Below the pieces are notes generated by a model. That model was given only the letters and a program-made list of their open reading frames with translations, did no database searches and was not told the DNA's origin. Of a DNA stretch of 64,000 bases, positions 8,701-16,666 are shown piece after piece. Made by a program: the position numbers and the translations under genes. The number at the start of each line of letters is the position of its first letter. Positions within the stretch are counted from its first letter, which is position 1. Location of the stretch: NCBI RefSeq assembly GCF_002252505.1, contig NZ_NNRL01000157.1:62001-126000 (forward strand). Direction: 5' to 3'. The DNA comes from Brucella grignonensis. Its GTDB lineage: Bacteria; Pseudomonadota; Alphaproteobacteria; Rhizobiales; Rhizobiaceae.

Positions 8701-8718
8701 AATGGGAACGATCAGGCT

Positions 8719-9717
8719 ATGAATCAAGCTTCATCGATTAAGCGGTCTATTGTTTTTTTTCTGGTCCCTGACTTCTCGATGATCGCATTTGCGACGGCGA
8801 TCGAGCCGCTGCGCATTGCGAATCGAATGCTAGGTTATGAGGCCTATCGCTGGCGGCTCACCTCCACCGATGGCAAGCCGGTTAAAGCATCAAATGGCGT
8901 GGAATGCGCGGTCACCGCGTCGCTGGAAGACGAACGCCGTTTTCTGCAGCGCGAACAGCGCCCATCCATGGTGTTTGTCTGCTCCGGGGTCTATGTCGAA
9001 GAATTCCGCAACAAGTCCGTCTTTGCGTGGCTGCGCGAGGAATATAATCGTGGGGTCGCGGTTGGCGGTCTTTGTACCGGCGCCCATATTCTGGCGGCCG
9101 CTGGCCTTCTATCTGGCAAACGCTGTGCCATTCACTGGGAAAACCTGCCCGGTTTTTCGGAAGCCTTTCCAAAGGCCGAGGTTTATGCCGATCTCTTTGA
9201 GGTCGACAGCAACATCTATACCTGCGCAGGTGGCACGGCATCGCTCGATATGATGCTAAAGCTCATCGGCGACGATTTTGACGATAATCTAGTCAATCGA
9301 ATTTGCGAACAGGCCCTCACCGACCGGGTTCGCAATCCGCATGATCGTCAACGTCTGCCACTGCGCGCACGTCTCGGCATACAGAACTCGAAGATACTCA
9401 CCATCATCGAAATGATGGAAGCCAATCTTTCAGAACCGGAAGCACTCATCGACGTAGCCCATAATATTGGCCTGTCACGTCGCCAGGTCGAACGTCTCTT
9501 CCGTCAGGAAATGGGCCGTTCGCCCGCGCGCTACTATCTCGAAATACGCCTCGACAGAGCGCGGCATCTGCTGTTGCAATCATCCATGCCGGTGGTTGAA
9601 GTGGCCGTCGCATGCGGCTTCGTTTCCGCGTCGCATTTTTCCAAGTGCTATCGTGAACTTTATGGACGTTCGCCACAGCAGGAGCGCGCTGATCGTAAAA
9701 TGCTCATCGCGGCTTAA
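8719..9717 (+). CDS. GlxA-family AraC-type regulator with DJ-1-like domain
   Basis: This 332-aa regulator has an N-terminal DJ-1/PfpI-like domain (residues 1-190, with the elbow GGLCTGAH) and a C-terminal AraC double helix-turn-helix (about 225-325: DVAHNIGLSRRQVERLFRQ, then the second helix around VAVACGFVSASHFSK). Members of this family such as GbdR and CdhR control glycine betaine, dimethylglycine and carnitine catabolism. The next gene, on the same strand, is a dimethylglycine/sarcosine dehydrogenase-like enzyme, which fits such a role; this is inference. Translation starts 22 nt after a strong hairpin, so leader control is plausible. Confidence 0.88.
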   Translation: MNQASSIKRSIVFFLVPDFSMIAFATAIEPLRIANRMLGYEAYRWRLTSTDGKPVKASNGVECAVTASLEDERRFLQREQRPSMVFVCSGVYVEEFRNKSVFAWLREEYNRGVAVGGLCTGAHILAAAGLLSGKRCAIHWENLPGFSEAFPKAEVYADLFEVDSNIYTCAGGTASLDMMLKLIGDDFDDNLVNRICEQALTDRVRNPHDRQRLPLRARLGIQNSKILTIIEMMEANLSEPEALIDVAHNIGLSRRQVERLFRQEMGRSPARYYLEIRLDRARHLLLQSSMPVVEVAVACGFVSASHFSKCYRELYGRSPQQERADRKMLIAA

Positions 9718-9735
9718 CCGCCATTCTTGTATCAC

Positions 9736-9761
9736 AAGCCGCATCTTTCCTGATGCGGCTT
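9736..9761 (+). terminator. Terminator of the GlxA-family gene
   Basis: AAGCCGCATC pairs with GATGCGGCTT over 6 nt and is followed by TTCTTTT. It separates the regulator from the dehydrogenase gene, which must therefore have its own promoter. Confidence 0.85.
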
Positions 9762-9900
9762 TTCTTTTAAAATCATACCGATAAGCCCACCCCCTGAATC
9801 AAATCATCAGCTTGATGCATGGTCAGACCTTGCGCATACGCACCGACGTGCAGCAACCAATAAGCTTCGGTCGCCTCACGCCGTGATTATGTCGTAGAAT

Positions 9901-9910
9901 GACAATTGTC
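9901..9910. promoter_or_regulatory. Palindrome upstream of the dehydrogenase gene
   Basis: GACAATTGTC is a perfect 10-bp palindrome 53 bp before the chosen start. It could be an operator for the neighbouring regulator. It is short, so chance is possible. Confidence 0.3.
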
Positions 9911-9962
9911 GGCCCATGCCAATCACTATGATTCCGTCAAATACAAAATGGGATCGCATAAA

Positions 9963-12524
9963 ATGGCAGAGTTTCCTAAGAAAGCGAAAGTGGTCATTAT
10001 CGGGCTCGGCGGCATCGTTGGCGCGTCGGTCGTCCACCACCTGATTAAGCGTGGCTGGGACGATATTGTCGGCATCGATAAATCCGGTATCCCCACCGAT
10101 ATTGGCTCGACAGCGCACGCATCCGACTTCTGCTACGCCACCAGCCATGACTTCCTGTCGTGCTGGACGACGCTCTATTCCATCGATTTCTATGAAAAGA
10201 TGGGCCATTACGCCCGTGTTGGTGGCATTGAAGTCGCCCGCGTCGGTGACGATTCCCGCATGGAAGAGTTGAAGCGCAAGGTCGCATCCGGAAAAGCCTT
10301 CGGCACCCGCGCCCGCCTGATGAAACCATCCGAGGTCAAAGAGAAGTTCCCCCTTATTGAGGAAAGCCTCGTTCAGGGCGGCTTGTGGGACCCAGATGCA
10401 GGTCTTGTCATCCCTCGCTCGCAGACGGTTGCAGGCAAGCTGATCGATCAGGCCGAAGCTGCAGGCAAACTGCAAAGCTTTGCGAATACCCCGGCGCAGT
10501 CGCTCATTGTTGAAAATGGCCGCATCAAGGGTGTCGTTACCCATCGGGGCACGATTGAAGCCGATTATGTGGTCATCTGCGCTGGTCTTTGGGGGCGTCT
10601 CATCGCCGAAATGGTTGGCGAAGACCTACCTGTCATGCCGATTGACCATCCGCTCACATTTTTTGGCCCGTATAATGAATTTGCCGGAACCGGCAAGGAA
10701 ATCGGCTGGCCGCTTCTGCGTGATCAGGGTAACTCCGCCTATATGCGTGACACCGGCGATCCGAAGACAGCCGAAGGCGGCCAGATCGAATGGGGTTATT
10801 ACGAGGAAACTAATCCGCGGCTCTGCCATCCACGCGATTTGCTTGAAAAGCACGAAGCACGCCTGTCGCCATCCCAGCGCGATCTCGACATGGAACAGGT
10901 TCTCGAGCCGCTTGAACGCGCCATCGAACTGACGCCGATCCTTGGTGAGCTGGGTTATAATGAAAGTCACTCCTTCAACGGCTTTCTTCAGGTCACGACC
11001 GATGGTGGCCCATCCATGGGCGAAAGTCAGAAGGTGCGCGGGCTTTGGTATGCGGTTGCCATCTGGGTCAAGGATGGCCCGGGCATGGGCAAGCTCATCG
11101 CCGACTGGATGACGGATGGACGGACAGCAATCGACCACCATGCCATCGACTATTCCCGTTTCTATCCGCATCAGATGACCGAGCAGTTCATTTGGGATCG
11201 CTGCACGGAAACGGCGATGAAAGTGTACAATCCGGCGGTTCATCCGCGCGAACCCTTCTCCAAAGGCCGTAATATTCGCCGCTCGCCATTTTACGAACGC
11301 GAGAAGGAACTTGGCGGCCATTTCATGGAGCTTGGCGGCTGGGAGCGCGCGCATGGTTATGCCGCCAATGAACATCTACTGGAAAAATATGGCGACCGCG
11401 TCCCGGTGCGTGAGAACGAATGGGACAACCGCCATTTCTGGCGCGTGTCCAACGCCGAGCATCTGGCTTTAAGCGACGATTGCGGCATCATCAACCTCTC
11501 GCACTTCGCCATGTACGACATTGAAGGACCAGATCATGTCGAGCTTATGGAATGGCTTTGTGCTGCCAAGATCGGCGGCGATGCCAATATCGGAAAAGGC
11601 ATCTACACCCACTTCCTCGACGATGAAGGCATGGTTCGTGCTGACTTCACTGCAATTCGCATGGCTGATCGCATCCGCATGATCAACGGTGCTGATGCAG
11701 GCCCACGCGACTTCCACTACATGCGCCGCGTCGCCGAAGATAAGGGCTTTGACGTCACTATCACCGATGTCACAGAAAAATACGTCACCATTGGCATATG
11801 GGGACCAAACGCCCGCGACAATTTGAAGAAGGTCGTCGAAAATCCTGAAGGTCTCGATCTCGAAAACTTTCCTTTTGCAGCCATCAAGCCAATCCGTATC
11901 GCTGGCAAGGACGTAACAGCGTTCCGTATTTCCTATGTTGGTGAACAAGGCTGGGAATTGCATATGCGCTACGAGGACGGTCTGGCCATATGGGACGCAC
12001 TGCGCTCAACTGGTGCTATTGCCGTGGGCGTCGAAACCTATGCGAATACGCGCCGCATGGAAAAGAGCCTGCGGCTTCAGAATGCGGACCTGCTCACCGA
12101 GTATAATTTGCTTGAAGCAGACCTCGCACGCCCAAAGGTCAAGGAAGCGGATTTCCGAGGCAAGGCCAAACACCTTGAATACAAGGCTCGCGAACATCAG
12201 CCGGCCATGCTCTGCACGCTGGTTATGAGCGAGAACGTTGATTCAAAGGGTGTGGCTCGCTACCCCGTTGGCATTCTGCCGGTTATGGATCCTGAAACCG
12301 GCGAAACACTGGTCGATGAACTCGGACGCCGTTCGTTCACTTCGTCCATCGCTTACGGCCCAACGATAGGCAAGAACATCGCACTTGCCTATTTGCCTTG
12401 GTCCTACTGTCAGGAAGGCCGCAAGCTCAACGTGGAATATTTCGGCGAGACCTATCCGGTCGAAGTCGTATCAATTGGCTACAAGCCGCTTTACGATCCG
12501 GAAAATCTTAAGCCGCGCAGTTGA
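9963..12524 (+). CDS. Dimethylglycine/sarcosine dehydrogenase-like FAD enzyme with GcvT domain
   Basis: This 853-aa two-domain enzyme has an N-terminal DAO-type FAD domain, opening KVVIIGLGGIVGASVVHHL, and a C-terminal aminomethyltransferase (GcvT)-like half from about residue 430 that would bind tetrahydrofolate. Enzymes of this build remove N-methyl groups from dimethylglycine or sarcosine and pass the C1 unit to folate. Which methylated amine is used here cannot be told. I chose ATG 9963 (GGATCG upstream, product starting MAEFPKKAK). ATG 9948 and TTG 9906 are in frame but have poorer ribosome sites. The preceding GlxA-family regulator and the strong terminator after the gene suggest a single-gene regulated unit. 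Confidence 0.85.
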   Translation: MAEFPKKAKVVIIGLGGIVGASVVHHLIKRGWDDIVGIDKSGIPTDIGSTAHASDFCYATSHDFLSCWTTLYSIDFYEKMGHYARVGGIEVARVGDDSRMEELKRKVASGKAFGTRARLMKPSEVKEKFPLIEESLVQGGLWDPDAGLVIPRSQTVAGKLIDQAEAAGKLQSFANTPAQSLIVENGRIKGVVTHRGTIEADYVVICAGLWGRLIAEMVGEDLPVMPIDHPLTFFGPYNEFAGTGKEIGWPLLRDQGNSAYMRDTGDPKTAEGGQIEWGYYEETNPRLCHPRDLLEKHEARLSPSQRDLDMEQVLEPLERAIELTPILGELGYNESHSFNGFLQVTTDGGPSMGESQKVRGLWYAVAIWVKDGPGMGKLIADWMTDGRTAIDHHAIDYSRFYPHQMTEQFIWDRCTETAMKVYNPAVHPREPFSKGRNIRRSPFYEREKELGGHFMELGGWERAHGYAANEHLLEKYGDRVPVRENEWDNRHFWRVSNAEHLALSDDCGIINLSHFAMYDIEGPDHVELMEWLCAAKIGGDANIGKGIYTHFLDDEGMVRADFTAIRMADRIRMINGADAGPRDFHYMRRVAEDKGFDVTITDVTEKYVTIGIWGPNARDNLKKVVENPEGLDLENFPFAAIKPIRIAGKDVTAFRISYVGEQGWELHMRYEDGLAIWDALRSTGAIAVGVETYANTRRMEKSLRLQNADLLTEYNLLEADLARPKVKEADFRGKAKHLEYKAREHQPAMLCTLVMSENVDSKGVARYPVGILPVMDPETGETLVDELGRRSFTSSIAYGPTIGKNIALAYLPWSYCQEGRKLNVEYFGETYPVEVVSIGYKPLYDPENLKPRS

Positions 12525-12535
12525 TGACAGGTGAC

Positions 12536-12565
12536 AAAAAGCCGGGGCGAACACCCCGGCTTTTT
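12536..12565 (+). terminator. Terminator of the dehydrogenase gene
   Basis: AAAAAGCCGGGG pairs with CCCCGGCTTTTT around CGAACA, a textbook intrinsic terminator 12 bp after the stop. It is symmetrical and could also serve the minus strand. Confidence 0.93.
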
Positions 12566-12687
12566 CAATTTCTTATACCAATATCCGATAAGTGAAATTC
12601 AGGGGATATTGGTTAAGCCCGTGTGGCAATTGAACATTTTCAAGGCGTGATGCGCCAGCATCTTGGCGTCTTGGTATTATGATCAGC

Positions 12688-12978
12688 TTACTGAATGGTT
12701 GCCTTGCCGCCGGAAATAGTAATCGTTTCATCGCCCTTCAGCGCCTCACGATCACCGTTCGGGAAGGTTACAAAGCAACCGCCGCTGCAAAAATCAACCG
12801 TCTCACCCGGTGCAACCAGCATTTCACGCTTGGAAGCGCCTTCGGTAACGACAATCGTCTGTGCAGAGCTGTCGTTATTAGCAACAGTCGCAGCATAAAG
12901 GCTCGGTATAGAGAACGAAATAGCGAGTATCGCACCAATCGCAACCTTGCCAGCATAATTGACCTGAGTTCTGTTCAT
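12688..12978 (-). CDS. Small exported protein of unknown function
   Basis: This 96-aa protein has a clear signal peptide (AGKVAIGAILAISFSIPSLYA, cleavage likely after YAA near residue 30). The small mature domain is predicted to be beta-rich, with two close cysteines in FCSGGCFVTFPNGD that could form a disulfide. I do not recognise a family. It lies between the dehydrogenase terminator and the promoter side of the MscS-type gene's 3' end and appears to be a single gene. Coding looks genuine: good length, a start with a hydrophobic leader, and no frame breaks. Confidence 0.65.
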   Translation of the reverse strand: MNRTQVNYAGKVAIGAILAISFSIPSLYAATVANNDSSAQTIVVTEGASKREMLVAPGETVDFCSGGCFVTFPNGDREALKGDETITISGGKATIQ

Positions 12979-13130
12979 ATCGTCTCAGCGTTTCCACTGC
13001 TCCCGCTACAAGCCTGATATTCGGCCCTATTTGCCCCGAGACAGTGTACCTGCCCCTCTTCATGATCATTTATAAAGCTTCAAAACTGAACTGCAACTGA
13101 ACGACATGTTCATAAATTACGCCCGTTTAT

Positions 13131-15764
13131 TCAGACCTTGTCATCGTGTTCTGGCTTTTCAGCCTTTTCAGGCTCTGCTGGCTTTTCCTTACGTGCTTTT
13201 GCAGCTCGCCGGACGTCCTTACTAACCAGCTCGGACAGCTTCTCGATTTCAGAAACACCAAGCACGAGATCAGGGGCCGTGGACGCGAGCTGAATACCTT
13301 CTGCGTGAAAACGCTCGACAATCTGGAACCGCAATTCGTTTTTGATACCACCGGTCGATGTAATATCTGCGACATGCGCATAGACATCGAAAATCATCAG
13401 CGTGTCATTCATGCTTTGAAACGATACAAACGGCTCCGGATTCTTCAGGATCGACGGATGGCCGCGGATGATTTCAAGCAGCAATGAGTGAACGCGACGC
13501 GGCTCATCCGTATAGGCTGCCTGCACATTGATATCGATACGACCAAGCTTGTTGCGAAGCGTCCAGTTACCAACATTACCATTGATAAGCGTGGAATTGG
13601 GAACCACGATCGACTGCTTCTGGAACGTTTCGACCTCTGTCGCGCGAACACTGATCTTCTTGACGATACCACTGACAGTTCCTGCCTCAACCCAGTCACC
13701 AACCTTGAATGGCCGCTCAGCCAACAGGATCAGACCGGAAACAAAATTCTGGACGATATTCTGAAGACCAAAACCGATACCAAGTGACAGACCACCGGCA
13801 ATCAGCGCCAAGCTGGAAAGATTGAAGCCAGCCGCAGACACCGCGACAAGTGCTGCAAGGACCAAACCGACATAGCCAATCACTGTGCGGATCGAATTGC
13901 GCACGCCCGAGTCAACGCGGCCGCGCGCCATGACGCTATTGTCGAGCCAGTTCTGGAACCAGCGTGTCATCAGATAAACAAGAACGAAAAGTGCGATACC
14001 AGTCAGGATTCCCATCAGCGAAATGGAAATATTTCCGATCTGAAAGCCTGTCATCAAATTGTAGAAGGTGCTTTTCAGCTCCGACCACTGGAATCCAAAC
14101 TGCATAAGCACTAGCGGTATGCCAACCAGCGCCACGACAAAATTGATCAGAATGCCAACTGCAAGCCCGATCTGGTCAAGTGTCGCTTCATCGAAATGAA
14201 AACGGTCGCGCATCACCCGCCCAATCGGGCTGGAAGCGAATGCCTGTTCTTCCGAAATCGCCCGTCCCGTCAGAAAACCGAGATACATCGTGACAAGGAA
14301 AGCGCCGGTTACGACGATCTGCTGTGCCGCAAAACGCGCCAGACCGATAAAGCCGAAACCTGCCGCAAAGATCGGCAAAAGCCCGAGAATAATCAGGAAA
14401 ATCCGAAAGGCCTTAGGCCAGGGACGGACACCCTCCTCCCCGTTTCTCTCAATAGGCTTCAACAGCGCGATGATCAGTATCAAAATGCCGATTACCACAG
14501 TCGAAAGCAGGCTTTTCGCCATCGTCAGAGACAGTGGTGAAGACAAAACCTGGTTCACCTTGCTGAAAAACGAATCAAGCCCATTGATCAGCGCCATACC
14601 CGTAATCAGCCAGACAAGAACACGACCCGGGCGGGGTGCAACAGGAACCAGTCGCCAAGCAGGTGTGTAAGGGCTGATGCAAGAAAACGCCAGTCGGCTG
14701 ATAAAGAAAACGATGCCCAGAACAATAAAGAGCGACTGTAAAAGCGTCGCTATATCAGGTCTTAAGACATTGAAGTAGTTGAGAAAGAAATATGTCGTGG
14801 CGAGAAAAACACCAACGGCACCCGATGGGATCGCTGTCGACCAGAAGGCTACCGACAGGCGGCTCAGATAAGACGGCGCTTCAATTGTCGGATCACGCTC
14901 ATAAAGAGTGCCGAGCATGCGGCGCGCACCAAGCTGGATGATCAGTGCCGCAACAAGTGCGAAAAAGGCCGCAGCAAGAAACGAGTTCAGCTTGAACGTG
15001 AAAACGAAGCGCCACCATGACTTCACGATACTCCACAGCGAAACCATCTGGTCGCCTGCGGCCGATGTCACTTCTGTTCCAAGCGTCAGATCGAGACTGA
15101 CGCGCTGCGATAGCGTCTGTGCGAACAAATCACGGCGCATATTGCCGATTTTCGCCGACATTTGATTAACTGAAAGCGATGTATCTTCGGTCTCGCCAAT
15201 GACTGCATTGATTTCTGCCTTTTCAGCAGCCAATCGCGCTCGTTCTTCTGCAACAATGGTTGGCTCGGCCGGTTGATCGCCCGAAGGGGCGGCTCCCAAC
15301 TGCTCAAGTCGCGTATTAATTTCGGCCAGACGCGGACGAAACGCTACACCAGCATCAAGCAATTTCTTGGAGAGGCCATCAAGTTGCAGCTTGAGATTGG
15401 CCAGCGTTTCATCGCTGGTTGTAGACTTCTGCAACTGATCATTGATTGTTTTGGTTTGTTGCTTAAGATCGTTGATGATGGGCTTTTGCTGCTGCACCAC
15501 GCTGGATACAGGCGCTCTATCTGCAGCAGATGCGGGCACACTCGGAGCGCCAGTTTCCGTGGCTGAGACTGGGGCTGAGACTGGGGCTGAGACTGGGGCT
15601 GGTGCCGCTTGTATGGCAGCAGGCTGAGCTGGTTGCGGTTTGTTGTCCTGAGCAAACGAACCATTCAGCGCTCCGATGGACACGGCAAAAGTGGTCATTG
15701 CAAAAGCAATGGCGCGGAACGTCGGTAAATATGCCAATTTGAACTCTGCCAATTTCACAATCAC
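13131..15764 (-). CDS. MscS-family mechanosensitive channel with large periplasmic N-domain (DUF3772 type)
   Basis: This 877-aa inner-membrane protein has a signal-like N-terminus, then a Pro/Ala-rich linker and a coiled-coil-rich periplasmic region (about residues 85-215). About eleven membrane segments follow. The MscS core is at about 660-720: GLSLGIGFGLQNIVQNFVSG then the conserved RPFKVGDWVEAG. A cytoplasmic beta domain and a charged tail close the protein. MscS channels open on membrane tension during hypo-osmotic shock. The extended N-domain is like MscK/YjeP-type relatives and may sense the periplasm. A 12-bp tandem repeat encodes part of the linker. Start at ATG 15762-15764; a later Met nearer the signal segment is possible. 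Confidence 0.88.
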   Translation of the reverse strand: MIVKLAEFKLAYLPTFRAIAFAMTTFAVSIGALNGSFAQDNKPQPAQPAAIQAAPAPVSAPVSAPVSATETGAPSVPASAADRAPVSSVVQQQKPIINDLKQQTKTINDQLQKSTTSDETLANLKLQLDGLSKKLLDAGVAFRPRLAEINTRLEQLGAAPSGDQPAEPTIVAEERARLAAEKAEINAVIGETEDTSLSVNQMSAKIGNMRRDLFAQTLSQRVSLDLTLGTEVTSAAGDQMVSLWSIVKSWWRFVFTFKLNSFLAAAFFALVAALIIQLGARRMLGTLYERDPTIEAPSYLSRLSVAFWSTAIPSGAVGVFLATTYFFLNYFNVLRPDIATLLQSLFIVLGIVFFISRLAFSCISPYTPAWRLVPVAPRPGRVLVWLITGMALINGLDSFFSKVNQVLSSPLSLTMAKSLLSTVVIGILILIIALLKPIERNGEEGVRPWPKAFRIFLIILGLLPIFAAGFGFIGLARFAAQQIVVTGAFLVTMYLGFLTGRAISEEQAFASSPIGRVMRDRFHFDEATLDQIGLAVGILINFVVALVGIPLVLMQFGFQWSELKSTFYNLMTGFQIGNISISLMGILTGIALFVLVYLMTRWFQNWLDNSVMARGRVDSGVRNSIRTVIGYVGLVLAALVAVSAAGFNLSSLALIAGGLSLGIGFGLQNIVQNFVSGLILLAERPFKVGDWVEAGTVSGIVKKISVRATEVETFQKQSIVVPNSTLINGNVGNWTLRNKLGRIDINVQAAYTDEPRRVHSLLLEIIRGHPSILKNPEPFVSFQSMNDTLMIFDVYAHVADITSTGGIKNELRFQIVERFHAEGIQLASTAPDLVLGVSEIEKLSELVSKDVRRAAKARKEKPAEPEKAEKPEHDDKV
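15565..15600. repeat. In-frame 12-bp tandem repeat in the channel gene
   Basis: Three perfect copies of GAGACTGGGGCT encode APVS-type tetrapeptides (APVSAPVSAPVSA) on the minus strand. In-frame gain or loss of units would change linker length without breaking the gene. Confidence 0.9.
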
Positions 15765-16119
15765 GGTTTCAACATAAAGCGCATTAAAGCGGAAACAACC
15801 CCTACAACATTGGTCTGAAAATCGAAATCGGTTTTATAATCGAGCGGGCCCAAACGAGGATGGATCTGTTTTTCCGCGCCGGAGATTCAAAACCATGTTG
15901 ATCCGTGTCATACTCACCAACAAGCGAAACACGACAGAAATAGATTCCAATTTGTGAATCGATGCTGTAGGTGTCAACGCTAAGTACCGATAAGATGACG
16001 AACTTTTCCTATCGGGCTTTGCGTAAAATCGAATAACTAGAGCGGGTTAGACCATTGAGAAAACCGCTCTGGCACTGGCTAATTTCTGCGGAACGACTGT
16101 AGAGGAAAGTCCGAGCGTT

Positions 16120-16551
16120 TTGATTAAAGGCATGAACAACAGGGATCAGCACACTGTTCGTCATCGTCAGCATGGTTTCATGCTGGTTGTGACGTGCGTC
16201 CTGTCGTTTGCTGCCTTTATGTTTGCTGTGGACCTTTCCGTATTCGGTGATGAAGCCTGCCGCAACGCACCTAAAAATATGGCCGCACAGCAGGTTGCAG
16301 ATGCACCCGCGACCCCTGCTCGTCAGCAATCGACGCCTGCACCGCAGCCAATGCGCGCAGTCCTGGCTGAAGCAATAGCAGCGAAGATCAAAGCCGCTTA
16401 TCCCGACGGAAATGGCGCTGGGCTTTCTGCATTGCCAAATGAACTGGCCTTCTTCGGCACAAAGCATGTCGAAACTGCGAGCGCCATCAGGGGTCTGAGA
16501 CTTTCGCGAAGCACTTATGCTTCGGTTCGCGCGCCACCACTGAGCGTTTGA
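16120..16551 (+). CDS. Small membrane-anchored or exported protein, unknown
   Basis: This 143-aa product has one hydrophobic segment (FMLVVTCVLSFAAFMFAVDL, about residues 20-40) after a basic N-terminus, then a low-complexity Ala/Pro/Gln stretch (ATPARQQSTPAPQP) and an Ala-rich C-terminal part. It is probably a type II membrane protein or has an uncleaved signal. I recognise no family. TTG 16120 has GAGGAAAG about 10 nt upstream; ATG 16132 is in frame but has its AAAGG only 1 nt away. It lies 115 bp before secDF on the same strand; a link is not shown. Confidence 0.5.
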   Translation: MIKGMNNRDQHTVRHRQHGFMLVVTCVLSFAAFMFAVDLSVFGDEACRNAPKNMAAQQVADAPATPARQQSTPAPQPMRAVLAEAIAAKIKAAYPDGNGAGLSALPNELAFFGTKHVETASAIRGLRLSRSTYASVRAPPLSV

Positions 16552-16666
16552 GCGACCATCCTTGAGATTGGCATTGACCAATCCTGAATCACTTACGAAG
16601 AAATGTGCTTTAAGACCTTGTATTTGATACAAAATTTTAAGCACTCAATATCCGGAATTTCAACTC

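Noticed and set aside
16009-16644. Minus-strand open frame of 211 codons opposite the small membrane protein and secDF upstream region
   Set aside because: No ribosome site, no hydropathy or domain pattern; the opposite frame has a membrane segment and a ribosome site.
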